Shown: positions 24,178 to 33,374, numbered from the stretch's first letter. The stretch is 64,000 nucleotides of DNA from Streptomyces albipurpureus (GCF_023701525.1 NZ_JAMQAW010000099.1:42153-106152), one strand, 5' to 3'. Numbers and translations: made by a program. Notes: generated by a model from the letters alone, not told the origin.

Positions 24178-24654
24178 ATGCCCACCATCACTCCCAACCT
24201 CTGGTTCGATACCCAGGGTGAGGATGCCGCGAAGTTCTACGTATCGGTCTTCCCGAACTCGAAGATCACCAACGTTCTGTACTACGGCGAGGCGGGTCCC
24301 CGACCGGCGGGGACCGTGCTGACGGTCGACTTCGTCCTCGACGGCCAGCCCTACACCGCGATCAACGGCGGCCCGGAGTTCACCTTCAGCGAGGCGATCT
24401 CGCTCCTCATCAACTGTGCCGACCAGGAAGAGGTCGACCACTACTGGACGAAGCTGTCCGCGGGCGGCGAGGAGGGCCCGTGTGGTTGGTTGAAGGACAA
24501 GTACGGTCTGTCCTGGCAGGTCGCCCCCGCGGCACTCGGCGAGTTGCTCGCCGATCCGGACCAGGGGCGTGCCGAGCGCGCCATGAAGGCGATGCTCGGC
24601 ATGAAGAAGATCGATGTGGCGGAGCTCTTCAGGGCGGCAGACGCCGAGGTGTAG
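24178..24654 (+). CDS. PhnB-like VOC protein (3-demethylubiquinone methyltransferase-like fold)
   Basis: A 158-residue protein of the PhnB/'3-dmu-9_3-mt' VOC group. Signature segments are TPNLWFDTQGEDAAKFYVSVFPNSKI, GQPYTAINGGPEFTFSEAISLLINC, DQEEVDHYWTKLSAGGEEGPCGWLKDKYGLSWQVAP and the late RAMKAMLGMKKIDVAELFRA. Despite the name, methyltransferase activity is unlikely; these are generally uncharacterized metal or ligand binders. AAGGGGA lies seven bases before the ATG. It stands alone. The ~300 bases downstream to the DUF1992 gene show no gene. Confidence 0.85.
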   Translation: MPTITPNLWFDTQGEDAAKFYVSVFPNSKITNVLYYGEAGPRPAGTVLTVDFVLDGQPYTAINGGPEFTFSEAISLLINCADQEEVDHYWTKLSAGGEEGPCGWLKDKYGLSWQVAPAALGELLADPDQGRAERAMKAMLGMKKIDVAELFRAADAEV

Positions 24655-24950
24655 GAGGGCGCCGGCCTCGTTGCCCGGGCATCGCCCCATCCAGACGATC
24701 CGCCCATCCACGAAGTCGTCGCACCCGTGGAACTCCCGTCCACCGGAAGGGCCGAACCCTCACCCTCGGTGGCTGCCCGTGCGACCTCGGTGACCGCTCG
24801 GTGGTGGCGGTGCGGGCCGCCACCCTGTTCGTACGCGGGGTGCCCGGCCTCTGGCAGGGCAGACAACACCGACCAGTCGGTCACGGCCCACTGGTGACAC
24901 CCCTCAAGGCAGCGCGAATCCAGGGCGTCGACCTCAACGAGAGGCCCGCC

Positions 24951-25367
24951 TCACCTACCGGACTCCCTGACCTGACGCCATTCCCGGAGGACCTCATCGA
25001 CATCGAGGCGCTTGATTCCCAACAGCGGGCCCGGGGGAGGCATCAGCAGCAGGTCGGTGATCTTCTTGTTGAGATCCGACACCCGCTGACGTACCTCGGC
25101 CTCACTGGTGATCGTCGGGAGGGACGCGGGCAGTTCCTCGGCCTCCTTGCGGCACTCGATGACAGGGGACAGGTAGGAGACTCCCTCACGTGCCATCTTT
25201 CCCTTGATCCACCACATTTCGTCATAGGGCGCGGTGTCATTCAGCAAGGGCTTTCCCAAGCCGGGCAGGCTCGCGAACTCGCCTCGCTTCTCCGCTTCAC
25301 GGATCTGGTGGTCAACCCAGCCTTCGAAGGAGGCACCGGGCGGTTTCCGTTGCGTCATAGGGACCAT
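24951..25367 (-). CDS. DUF1992 (DnaJ-homologue subfamily C28-like) protein
   Basis: A 138-residue small cytoplasmic protein matching DUF1992: FEGWVDHQIREAEKRGEFASLPGLGKPL is followed by a charged helical C-terminus. The function is unknown; the domain occurs alone in bacteria and in eukaryotic DNAJC28. The start may be the ATG at 25367 or the one three codons inside. No operon partner is evident. Confidence 0.8.
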   Translation of the reverse strand: MVPMTQRKPPGASFEGWVDHQIREAEKRGEFASLPGLGKPLLNDTAPYDEMWWIKGKMAREGVSYLSPVIECRKEAEELPASLPTITSEAEVRQRVSDLNKKITDLLLMPPPGPLLGIKRLDVDEVLREWRQVRESGR

Positions 25368-25862
25368 GATGCCAAACCGGGCCCCACCGGCTCGCCCCCT
25401 CGGGGCGGATACCGGCCAGGAGCGTCATCGGCGGCCGCTGGTACCCGGAAGGGCGGTGACTGGCGGTCTCGCGCCCTGGCCCCGCGCCCAGCGGGCCGCT
25501 CTGGCTCCGGAGCGCGGCAATTCGGCGCTCACGCGTGGAGTCCGCGGTGTGCGGAGCGCCGCGATCGCGGCGGAACCGCGCCCGCTGGTGGATGAACCGG
25601 GTCGGGACGCGCGCCTCCCGTGGACGGAGTTGGGCCGGGTGACGGGTTGGGCGAACACGACGCTCGCCACCGCTCGCCGCGGCTCATCCGGGAGAACGTC
25701 CTGTTCGTCCGTGGACTGGTCCGATGTTCGCTCGGGCGGCACCACTCGGACTCGGCTGTGCTGGGTTGAGCCGATGAGCGGGCAGCCCGGTGGCACTTCG
25801 GGGGCTTTCACCGGCCCGCCCGTGCGGCGGTGGCAGAGCACCTCTGTGTGCGAGGTGCGCGT
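25368..25862. other. No supported gene (495 bases)
   Basis: Open frames occur on both strands but none has a start signal, recognisable domain or amino-acid pattern that I would support. One plus-strand stretch around 25620 reads PWTELGRVTGW-like and could be a decayed helix-turn-helix, but this is too weak to call. Confidence 0.4.
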
Positions 25863-26267
25863 TCATGGTGCGGTCGCCAGCACCGCACCGACCGCTGTCG
25901 TCATCGCCGCACATTGCAGCAGGGTGAGGGGCGGGCGGGCCCGCTGGCTCCAGTGGAACCGCTGCGGTGCGAAGGAGGCGAACAGCCCGGCCGTCGCGCT
26001 CACCGAGAACGCCGTCCAGGAGAGGTACTCCAGTTCGCGCGGCGGGTTGCCACAGCCATCCGCCAGGCCGCACTGAGTGAGCATCACGACGATCGCGAGG
26101 ACATGGACCGGGGCCAGACTCGCCAGCCCGATCCGGGCGGTGAGCCGCCACCGCTGATCGCGGGTACGGCGGGCCCGGGGGCGCGGGGGCGGCGGGTTCT
26201 CATACATGGTCATCAGTGGGCCATGAGCGGGCCGTTGACGGTATCCGTACGGATACTCATTCGACAA
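25863..26267 (-). CDS. Small hypothetical membrane protein
   Basis: A protein of up to 134 residues with a Pro/Arg-rich cytoplasmic N-terminus (PPPPRPRARRTRDQRW) and about three hydrophobic segments (IGLASLAPVHVLAIVVML, LSWTAFSVSATAGLF, LLQCAAMTTAVGAVLA). Two Cys residues lie in the loop between helices 1 and 2. The start is uncertain (26267, or 26207 at MYENPPPP); no good Shine-Dalgarno is seen for either. I do not recognise the family. The membrane pattern and the positive-inside N-terminus support a real gene. Confidence 0.5.
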   Translation of the reverse strand: MSNEYPYGYRQRPAHGPLMTMYENPPPPRPRARRTRDQRWRLTARIGLASLAPVHVLAIVVMLTQCGLADGCGNPPRELEYLSWTAFSVSATAGLFASFAPQRFHWSQRARPPLTLLQCAAMTTAVGAVLATAP

Positions 26268-26705
26268 GGCCCGGGAAACGGACCGAAACGCCCTGCTCTA
26301 CGGCCGGTCCGGAGCAGCAGCCGTGGCCGGTTCGAAGCCGCTGGCGGTGGGCGGCATGGCTCAGCGGCCCACCCGTCTGGATCTCGCTGGCTGCCGGGTC
26401 CGGGCACCCAGCGACCGACCGACTGAGCCGCCCGGTGACCGTCGATACCCGTCCGCCCTCATCGGGACCGCGTTCCCGCGGCCCACCTCCCCACGCGGTG
26501 CGCAGCGTTCCGGCACGCTGAATCCGCTGCGGTAACGAGCGTTGACCAGGGCTCACCCAGGTCCGTCAGGGGCAGCGCTCGACCATGGGTGATGTGGATG
26601 CGATGCCTTGGGTCGTACTCCCGGCCATGCGTCAGGTGGCATCCGGTGTGCGCTGGTAGACCGTGGCCTCGGGCGATGTCAGTGGGGGTTGCTACCGTCC
26701 GGCCC
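26268..26705. other. No supported gene (438 bases)
   Basis: Between the small membrane protein gene and the hypothetical gene at 26706 I see no coding sequence, hairpin or repeat I can support. Confidence 0.4.
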
Positions 26706-27407
26706 ATGATGGACGAGGGGGACGCCGGCCCTGTGCACGGAGTGGCTTTGGTGGAGCGGGTCATTGAGGTGGTGCGGCGCGATCCAGGGGCGTCCGTCCT
26801 GCCGTACCGGGACGTTCCCTGGGTGGAGGAGGGCGTCGCCAGCCCGATGGACGAGGGCCTGCTCGCGAAGGCCGTGTTCCCTTCCGGGCACCCCTTGTCA
26901 CCGAGCCTGCGCGCCTGGCTGGCGTTCGACACCAGCCTGCTGGAGCGCCACCGATGGTTCACCCCCGACGGCGGTTTCGCCCCTCGGCCGCTCGACCAGC
27001 TGGTGGGCGAGGAGATGGGCGCCCCGTGGGCCGGGGAGTTCACTTGGTTGGCCGAGCGCTTCGACGAGTGCTTCCTCCTGCCCGGCGGATCGGACTCCAG
27101 GCGGATCCTGGCCGTCACGGAGCCGGATGTGGAGGGCGAATACCCGGTACTCGCCCTCGACTTCGACGACCTGCCGTTCCTCGGGCTCATGTACCCGGGC
27201 TTCGACGTCTATCTGGCCGACACGGTGAATCTGCTGGGCCGGGGCGATCCGCGCGACTACACCGAGCTGATCGACCACCAGATCTACGGGCATCGGATGC
27301 GCGGGCACGCCTCCCACTGCTTTGCGGGAGACGTATGCGTCGAGTTCCCCTTTGAGTCCACGCCCGTGTACGCCCAGCTCCGCTCCCGGCCTGATGAGGC
27401 GGGCTAG
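26706..27407 (+). CDS. Hypothetical acidic protein, weakly SUKH/SMI1-like
   Basis: A 233-residue soluble, acidic protein with no signal peptide. The order SPSLRAWLAFD ... FDECFLLPGG ... RILAVTEPDVEGEYPVLALDFDDLPFLGLMYPGFDVYLAD loosely recalls SMI1/KNR4 (SUKH) domains, where a hydrophobic strand precedes an acidic strand. I do not recognise it with certainty and give no function. The chosen ATG (GCCCATGATGGACGAGG context) starts the acidic region; upstream in-frame starts would add a low-quality Arg/Trp-rich extension. Confidence 0.55.
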   Translation: MMDEGDAGPVHGVALVERVIEVVRRDPGASVLPYRDVPWVEEGVASPMDEGLLAKAVFPSGHPLSPSLRAWLAFDTSLLERHRWFTPDGGFAPRPLDQLVGEEMGAPWAGEFTWLAERFDECFLLPGGSDSRRILAVTEPDVEGEYPVLALDFDDLPFLGLMYPGFDVYLADTVNLLGRGDPRDYTELIDHQIYGHRMRGHASHCFAGDVCVEFPFESTPVYAQLRSRPDEAG

Positions 27408-27595
27408 TCGGCGCGGTGGTCTCGCGTCCGGGAGGACATCGACCAGCCCGTACCCGGAGGCAAGCCCGCTACTCCGTCTTCAATGGCCGCGGCCGAGCCA
27501 TGGCGGCCACTGATCGCTGCTGGCCTCTTCGAGAACGTGATTCGCCGAAGCGACGTTCCCCTGTGACGCCGCTGCGACTCCCCGAAGAAGCAAGG

Positions 27596-27626
27596 GCGCC
27601 TTGACAAGGCTGGATTGTCAAGGCGC
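27596..27626. promoter_or_regulatory. Perfect 12-bp inverted repeat before the Clp-N gene
   Basis: GCGCCTTGACAA (27596-27607) and its exact complement TTGTCAAGGCGC (27615-27626) flank a 7-base spacer and end nine bases before the ATG at 27636. The inner part resembles heat-shock operators such as HAIR (CTTGAGT-N7-ACTCAAG) but differs in base and spacing. It could be an operator or a leader hairpin over the ribosome site. Confidence 0.6.
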
Positions 27627-27635
27627 ACTTGCCCC

Positions 27636-28334
27636 ATGACGCTTCCAGACCTGGACGATCTCATCGCGGAAGTCGACCGGAGATGCGACACCGCACACCG
27701 CCCCGGCGGAGAAGAACAGCACGATGGGCTCGCCCTGCTGAGGGCCGCCGCCCATCTCGCGGGCCAACTACAGTTACTCGCGGACGACTTGGTCGAGGAC
27801 TATGTCGAGCACTGCCGGACGCACGGCTCCTCGTGGACGGACATCGGCGCCTCCTTGGGTGTGACCCGGCAGGCGGTTCAGCAGCGCTTCCACGCTCCGC
27901 GCAGGCGCTATGACTCCGAGACGATGACGTCCGACCTCCGCGAGGCGATGGCACACGCCAAGCAATCAGCCGTGCACCACCGCAACAACTACATCGGCAC
28001 CGAGCACCTGCTCTGGGGTCTCACCGCGGAAGGCAACAGCGCCACTCGACACTTGCGGGCCACCGGGGTCTCCCCCGAGGCGGTTCACCGGTCCGTGGGA
28101 ACCCGGCTGAGCATGGGGGCTTCCCAGGCGGCCGAGCGAATCGCCTGGACTCCCTACTCCCGCAGGGCGATCGCCATCGCGGAGGCACGATCCGCGCAGA
28201 ACGGCTCCGACCATATCGACTGCGATGACCTACTCGTCGGCTTGGCCCAGGTCGGCCGCGGGGTGGCCGCCACCATCCTGACCGACTCCGGCTTCGACCC
28301 GACGAGCCTCGACGCGACACCCGCCGGCGCCTGA
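27636..28334 (+). CDS. HTH-containing Clp N-terminal-domain protein
   Basis: A 232-residue protein with no ATPase domain. An N-terminal helical part with a helix-turn-helix-like segment (SSWTDIGASLGVTRQAVQQRFH, about residues 65-88) is followed by a duplicated Clp N-domain (about 100-225): HRNNYIGTEHLLWGLTAEGNSATRHLRATGVSPE and the second half HIDCDDLLVGLAQVGRGVAATILTDSG. The Clp N-domain binds substrates or adaptors in ClpA/ClpC. Here it is probably a regulatory adaptor or DNA-binding stress protein. A perfect inverted repeat sits just before the gene. The start at 27636 is preferred; an upstream TTG overlaps the repeat. Confidence 0.8.
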   Translation: MTLPDLDDLIAEVDRRCDTAHRPGGEEQHDGLALLRAAAHLAGQLQLLADDLVEDYVEHCRTHGSSWTDIGASLGVTRQAVQQRFHAPRRRYDSETMTSDLREAMAHAKQSAVHHRNNYIGTEHLLWGLTAEGNSATRHLRATGVSPEAVHRSVGTRLSMGASQAAERIAWTPYSRRAIAIAEARSAQNGSDHIDCDDLLVGLAQVGRGVAATILTDSGFDPTSLDATPAGA

Positions 28335-28597
28335 GCACACCACAGCCCGGTGGCCACCACCCGTCGGGCTACTAGCGCACGGCCCGACCCGACCGGACCT
28401 GAGTGCGACAGTCCGTCGAACTCCGTCGCGCTCATGTCCGGGTACCGCGGGGCACAGCGTGCCCTCCGGACTCAGCCGAGATGGGCTGCTGTATCCGGTG
28501 TCCGGTCCCAGCGACGCGGGAGCCCTTCCTCTCCTCGGTGGACACGTTCGGGGATGTGCGGTCCTCTGTGGGCAGGGTGGTGGAGGATCTGCTCCGG

Positions 28598-29506
28598 TTA
28601 GGTGGCCGGCGCGGTGTGCAGCACATACGCGTCGATCAGATCGAGCAGGGCGCGGACCGCAGCGGTGGGCCGCCGGGTCGCCGAGGTGGCGACGGAGAGG
28701 GTCCACCGGAGCGGGGCGTCCGCGACGGTCAGCGTTCGCAGGCCGGGGTCGTCCGGGACAGCGAACCGGGGCACGAACGCGACCCCGAGCCCCTCGCGTA
28801 CGAAGGCCGCGGCGGTGGTGAAGTCCGGCACCTCCAGGGTGACGCGCCGCTGGACCGCCGACGCGAGGAACGCCTGGTCGGCGAGCTCGCGGTTGCCGTA
28901 TCCGGGCGGAAAGTCGATAAACGGCTGGTCCGCGAGTTCCCCCAGGGTCACCTCGCCGCGCCGGATCAGGGGGTGCCCGATCGGCACGAGCAGACGCAGG
29001 GGGTCCGCCAGCAGTTCACGGGCCGCCACTCCGGCGGGTACGCCGCCGGGGAAGGACAGGAAGGCGGCGTCAAGGTCGCCCGCGAGCAGCGACCGGGTCA
29101 GACCGGCGGAGCCCGTCGGGTCCAGCCGTAGTCTCACCGTGACCTGCGGATGGTGGGCGTTGAGCCGTCCCAGTAGCCCCGGAAGGTCGATGCCCACCCG
29201 GCCGATGCCGATGATGACGCCGACGGTGACGGTGCCGCTCAGACTGCCGTAGGAGTCACGGACGGCATCGCGGGCCGCCTGCGCGGCGTCCAGGGTGGCG
29301 CGCGCCTCGGGGAGCAGCGCCAGGCCCGCGCTGGTCAGCGTCACCTTCTGCGAGGTGCGTTCGAACAGGGCGGCCCCCAGCTCCCGTTCCAGGGAGCGAA
29401 TCGCGGTGGACACCCCGGACTGGGCGACGTGCAGCCGCCTCGACGCACGGGTGAAGCTCAGCTCCTGGGCGACGGCTGCGAAGTACTCCAGGTGTCGTAG
29501 TTCCAT
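28598..29506 (-). CDS. LysR-family transcriptional regulator
   Basis: A 302-residue LysR protein. The winged HTH at the N-terminus shows MELRHLEYFAAVAQELSFTRASRRLHVAQSGVSTAIRSLERELGAALFER; the effector-binding domain (about 90-295) starts with LSGTVTVGVIIGIG. It is divergent from the MFS exporter at 29628, and the shared gap (29507-29627) contains AT-rich dyads around 29535-29575 that could be its binding site. It most likely activates or represses that exporter. The effector is unknown. Confidence 0.9.
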   Translation of the reverse strand: MELRHLEYFAAVAQELSFTRASRRLHVAQSGVSTAIRSLERELGAALFERTSQKVTLTSAGLALLPEARATLDAAQAARDAVRDSYGSLSGTVTVGVIIGIGRVGIDLPGLLGRLNAHHPQVTVRLRLDPTGSAGLTRSLLAGDLDAAFLSFPGGVPAGVAARELLADPLRLLVPIGHPLIRRGEVTLGELADQPFIDFPPGYGNRELADQAFLASAVQRRVTLEVPDFTTAAAFVREGLGVAFVPRFAVPDDPGLRTLTVADAPLRWTLSVATSATRRPTAAVRALLDLIDAYVLHTAPAT

Positions 29507-29627
29507 GGCGAATCCGTCCCTGGTGGAGATCTATCTGAAATTCGAATCGAATGTATACGAAACTATCGTTAGACGTGATCCATCATCGGCGTGAGTATGG
29601 GGCGGTACGCAACCGACTGAGGAGTGG

Positions 29628-30941
29628 ATGGGTGTGTCCGTGTCACCATCGCCGGCACTGTTGACAACCGAGCCCGCACCGTCGACAGCGAGGCCCACGA
29701 AGGCCAGCGCCGCCCCTGGCGGAGGGACGGGCACGGGTCGGACGGCGCGGGCCTCGCACCACCTCGGCTTCTGGTTCGCGGCCGTGGCGTTCATGGTGTT
29801 GATGGCCTTCGGTACCGCGCCGACACCGCTGTGGCCCCTGTACGCGGCGCGGGACGGCTTCGGTACGACCACGATGACCATCGCGTTCACCGGTCTGGTC
29901 GCCGGTGCCGCCGTGAGCTTCCTGACGTTGGGGCATCTGTCCGACCGGTTCGGCCGCCGACGCGTCATCGTGCCGGCCCTGCTCGTCGGCCTGGCCGCGG
30001 CCGTCGTACTGATCGCTTGGCCGACCCTGCCGGGGCTGCTGACGGGACGGGTGCTGAACGGTGTGGGCGTGGGACTCATGGCCTCCACCGCGACTACCTA
30101 TCTGCACGACCTCCACCGTGAGGCGCACCCCGACCAGCGCTTCTCCGCACTGCCAGCGACCGTGGCCACCGCGGCGAACCTCGGCGGGCTGGCCCTTGGC
30201 CCGCTGGTGGCCGGGATCATGGCGCAGTGGGCGCCGGCGCCCTTGGTGACCACACAGGTCGCCTTCGCCGCGGCCATGGCCGTCTGCCTGGTGCTGGTGC
30301 TGTCCAGCCCCGAGACAGTCGACCGCGAACTGCAGGAGCAGCAGCGCCCGAGCCGGTTCGCCCTGCTGCCGGGCGCACGGAGGGCGTTCGCCGCCGCCGC
30401 GGCGATGGGCTTCTTCTCCTTTGCGCTGCTCGGCTTCGTCTCCTCGCTCGGCGCGACCATGATTCACGACAGGCTGCATATCGACTCGCACCTCGTCACC
30501 GGCCTCACACCGTTCCTGATGTTCACGTCCGCGGCGGTGGCCCAACTCGCCGCGGCGCGGCTCGGCCTGCCCCGTACGCTGCGGATCGGGGCCGTTGTCT
30601 TTCCCATCGGCCTGACGTTGACTGCCTTGTCGCTGTACCACCCGGCCCTGTGGCTCCTGTTGATCGCGGTCTCCGTGGCGGGAGCGGGCGCGGGTCTGCT
30701 GTTCAAGAGCGGCGTCACGATCGGTGCGACGGTTGCCGTTCCCGCGTCCCGTGCCGGGGTGCTTTCGGTGTACTTCGTCATCGGCTACATCGGCATGGGA
30801 GTGCCCTCGATCCTGTTCACCATCGCCACCCGGTACATCGAGCTCGGCAGTGCGGTGATCGTTCTGGCAACCGTGCTGGCGATCGGCGCGGCGGTATCGG
30901 TCTCCCTGGCCACGCTCCCCCGGCGGGGCGTCCGCCCCTGA
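29628..30941 (+). CDS. MFS transporter (12-TM drug/proton antiporter type)
   Basis: A 437-residue integral membrane protein with twelve predicted helices after a Thr/Ala/Pro-rich N-terminal extension of about 45 residues. MFS motif A reads GHLSDRFGRRRVI between helices 2 and 3, and a GxxxGP-like motif C region (LGGLALGPLVAG) lies in helix 5. A GAGGAG Shine-Dalgarno lies just before the ATG; internal starts that omit the extension are possible. It is divergent from the LysR regulator and followed by a strong hairpin, so it is monocistronic. The substrate is unknown. Confidence 0.87.
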   Translation: MGVSVSPSPALLTTEPAPSTARPTKASAAPGGGTGTGRTARASHHLGFWFAAVAFMVLMAFGTAPTPLWPLYAARDGFGTTTMTIAFTGLVAGAAVSFLTLGHLSDRFGRRRVIVPALLVGLAAAVVLIAWPTLPGLLTGRVLNGVGVGLMASTATTYLHDLHREAHPDQRFSALPATVATAANLGGLALGPLVAGIMAQWAPAPLVTTQVAFAAAMAVCLVLVLSSPETVDRELQEQQRPSRFALLPGARRAFAAAAAMGFFSFALLGFVSSLGATMIHDRLHIDSHLVTGLTPFLMFTSAAVAQLAAARLGLPRTLRIGAVVFPIGLTLTALSLYHPALWLLLIAVSVAGAGAGLLFKSGVTIGATVAVPASRAGVLSVYFVIGYIGMGVPSILFTIATRYIELGSAVIVLATVLAIGAAVSVSLATLPRRGVRP

Positions 30942-30952
30942 TCAGCCACGCC

Positions 30953-30981
30953 GCCCCGCCGGTATCCACGACCGGCGGGGC
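30953..30981 (+). terminator. Hairpin terminator after MFS gene
   Basis: A perfect 11-bp stem (GCCCCGCCGGT at 30953-30963 with its complement at 30971-30981, 7-base loop) lies twelve bases after the MFS stop. No T tract follows. Confidence 0.7.
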
Positions 30982-31057
30982 AGGGTCCGCAGAACACCGA
31001 TCGGGCGCCCGGGTGACTGCCGCGCGGCCGGGACATCCACGTCAGCGCCCTCCGCCT

Positions 31058-31117
31058 CGCCTCACCGTCTCCATAACTGTACTTTTTGGTAGGTACGGTT
31101 ACGGAGACGGTGAGGCG
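31058..31117. promoter_or_regulatory. 60-bp near-perfect palindrome upstream of DHA2 exporter
   Basis: The arms 31058-31084 and 31091-31117 pair over 27 positions with one mismatch and two G-T pairs around a 6-base centre. The outer 15 bp (CGCCTCACCGTCTCC with its complement) are perfect. The inner part (GTAC...GGTAGGTAC) resembles TetR-family operators of QacR/LmrA type. It ends 21 bases before the DHA2 exporter start; the cognate regulator is probably the TetR gene at 32664. Confidence 0.65.
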
Positions 31118-31138
31118 CTGGTGGAAGGGCATTCGGGG

Positions 31139-32677
31139 ATGGTTACGCGTACGAGACAGCGCTGGCTGCTGCTGACGGCGGTGAGCGCGGGGCTGCTGTT
31201 GATCACACTGGACAACTCGATCCTCTACACGACCTTGCCGACGCTGGTGGACGAGCTCGGGGCGAGCAGCTCCGAGAGTCTGTGGATCATCAACGCCTAC
31301 CCCGTCGTGATGGCCGGCCTGCTGCTGGGTAGCGGAACGCTGGGCGACCGGGTAGGCCATCGCCGGATGTTCCTGATCGGCCTGGTGATCTTCGGTGTCG
31401 CCTCCCTGGCCGCCGCGTTCTCGCCGAGTCCGGAGGCCTTGATCGCCGCACGGGCTTTTCTCGCGATCGGCGCGGCCTCGATGATGCCCGCCACACTCGC
31501 GCTGATCCGCATCACCTTCGACGACGAGCACGAGCGAAACATCGCGATCGCCATCTGGGGCAGTCTGGCCATCGTGGGCAGTGCGCTGGGCCCGATCATC
31601 AGTGGAATTCTCCTGCAGAGCTTCTGGTGGGGATCGGTGTTCATCATCAACGTCCCCGTGGTCATCGCGGCGATCATCGCCACGGTGGTCCTCGCGCCCC
31701 CCAACGACGCGGACCCGTCCAAGCGATGGGACCTGCTGTCCTCGTTCCTCGCACTCGTCGCCCTGGTCGGCCTCACCGTACTGATCAAAGAGCTCGCGAA
31801 GAGCGGGTCCTCACCGCTCATGATCACAGCAGCCGCCGCAGCCACCCTCGGCGGTTGGGCGTTCGTGCGCCGGCAGCGCCATCTGCCCTACCCCCTGCTG
31901 GATTTCACGATCTTCCGCAACCGGGCGTTCCTCGCCGGGGTCCTGGCCGCCGGATTCGCCCTCTTCGCCGTCGCCGGCATCGAGTTGCTCACCACTCAGC
32001 GTTTCCAGCTGGTGGAAGGCTTCACCCCGCTACGCGCCGGGCTCCTTGTCGCGGCAATCGCCCTGGGAGCGCTGCCCACAGCCATGGTCGGTGGAGCGAT
32101 CCTGCACAAGGTGGGCCTACTGCCCATCATCGCGGGTGGTCTCGCCCTGAGCACCGTCGGCGTACTGCTGATCATGCTGTACTTCGACACCAGCATGGCG
32201 CTGCTCATCACGGGACTGATCGTGACCGGCGCCGGTCTCGGAGCGGCCATGTCCGTAGCATCCAGCGCGATCATGGGTAACGTCCCGGCCCGCCGGGCCG
32301 GTATGGCCTCCTCCGTCGAGGAAGTGTCCTACGAGTTCGGCAGCCTCATCGCGGTTGCGCTGCTCGGCAGTCTGATGACCGCTGTCTACACCGCGACCAT
32401 CGACCTCCCCCCGGGGGTTCCGGACAGCGCACGCGATAGCCTCGATGCCGCACTCGCACTCGCCGAGGAGGGTTCGCAGCCCAACACCCCACTGATCACC
32501 GCCGCGTCGGAGGCCTTCGACGGTGCCTACCTCGCGGTGCTGATCGTGGTCGCGGCCGTTCTCGCCGTCAGCGCGACCGTGACCGGCCTTCTTCTGCGCC
32601 ACCACGGCCCCGGCTCTGCGCTGGCGTCCGCCGCACCCCACGAGACCACGGCTCGGGAGCACCATGCGAACCAGTAA
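31139..32677 (+). CDS. MFS exporter, DHA2 (EmrB/QacA-like, 14-TM)
   Basis: A 512-residue protein with fourteen helices. Helix 1 motif LDNSILYTTLPTLVDELGAS is typical of DHA2 antiporters (D1 motif). Motif A is GDRVGHRRMF and motif C lies near SALGPIISGIL. The family exports quaternary amines and other drugs by proton antiport. AAGGG lies about ten bases upstream of the ATG. A 60-bp palindrome precedes it, and the TetR gene overlaps its 3' end by 14 bases, so this looks like an auto-regulated exporter-repressor operon. Confidence 0.9.
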   Translation: MVTRTRQRWLLLTAVSAGLLLITLDNSILYTTLPTLVDELGASSSESLWIINAYPVVMAGLLLGSGTLGDRVGHRRMFLIGLVIFGVASLAAAFSPSPEALIAARAFLAIGAASMMPATLALIRITFDDEHERNIAIAIWGSLAIVGSALGPIISGILLQSFWWGSVFIINVPVVIAAIIATVVLAPPNDADPSKRWDLLSSFLALVALVGLTVLIKELAKSGSSPLMITAAAAATLGGWAFVRRQRHLPYPLLDFTIFRNRAFLAGVLAAGFALFAVAGIELLTTQRFQLVEGFTPLRAGLLVAAIALGALPTAMVGGAILHKVGLLPIIAGGLALSTVGVLLIMLYFDTSMALLITGLIVTGAGLGAAMSVASSAIMGNVPARRAGMASSVEEVSYEFGSLIAVALLGSLMTAVYTATIDLPPGVPDSARDSLDAALALAEEGSQPNTPLITAASEAFDGAYLAVLIVVAAVLAVSATVTGLLLRHHGPGSALASAAPHETTAREHHANQ

Positions 32678-33209
32678 GCGAACCCAGATCCTTCAGGCGG
32701 CCGCCCGAGTCGTGCAGCGCGAAGGGGTCAAGAGCGTCACCTTCGACTCCGTCGCCGTGGAGGCGGGCCTGACCAAAGGCGGACTCCTCTACCACTTCGC
32801 CTCCCGTGAGGACCTCATCCAGGCAATCCACCAGCACCTTGCCGATCAGTGGGAAGCCGACATGGTCACAGCGGCGGGAAAGCCCGCCGCGGCGGCCACC
32901 CCCGTCGAACGGCTCGTCGCCTACGCCCGCGTCGCGACCCAGAGCGCCTCCCGAGCCGAACTGCTCTTCATGCTCGAAGGATCGACGACCGCCGAACACT
33001 CGGCTCCCTGGGACGCGGTCCTGGAACGTTGGGCTCCACTCCCCGTCGCGGCCGGCGGTGCCCCTGCCGCACTCGACCAGTTCATCGCCCGCCTGGCAGC
33101 CGATGGCCTATGGCTCTACGAATCACTGACCGCGGAGCGACTGGACCCCGGGTTGAAGGATGCCATCGCGGAACGTATCGCCAGCGCCCTCACCCGTACC
33201 GACCTCTGA
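32664..33209 (+). CDS. TetR-family transcriptional regulator
   Basis: A 181-residue TetR protein. The N-terminal HTH (KRTQILQAAARVVQREGVKSVTFDSVAVEAGLTKGGLLYHFASREDLIQAI) is followed by a helical ligand domain, with the HTH typical of the TetR_N/TetR_C_37-like group. The gene overlaps the end of the DHA2 exporter gene by 14 bases and probably represses the operon through the palindrome at 31058-31117. The ligand is probably an exporter substrate. Confidence 0.88.
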   Translation: MRTSKRTQILQAAARVVQREGVKSVTFDSVAVEAGLTKGGLLYHFASREDLIQAIHQHLADQWEADMVTAAGKPAAAATPVERLVAYARVATQSASRAELLFMLEGSTTAEHSAPWDAVLERWAPLPVAAGGAPAALDQFIARLAADGLWLYESLTAERLDPGLKDAIAERIASALTRTDL

Positions 33210-33374
33210 ACCCCACCCAGCCCGCGGCCCTGTCGGTGGTCTTCTTGTATGCCCGGCCTCGGTGCGCCACCTTCTCGGGTCGGTTCACGCCATGGCGGGC
33301 AGGCGATCGCCCATGCGGGTGAGTCGGCACCGGACGGCGAACCATCGACCTCGGTGCCCACGTCCCAGACAAAC

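Noticed and set aside
24655..24950. Possible small gene between the PhnB-like and DUF1992 genes
   Set aside because: Only antisense-like frames without start signals are present.
27408..27635. Minus-strand frame upstream of the Clp-N gene
   Set aside because: It runs across the perfect inverted repeat and into the Clp-N gene start and has no family resemblance.
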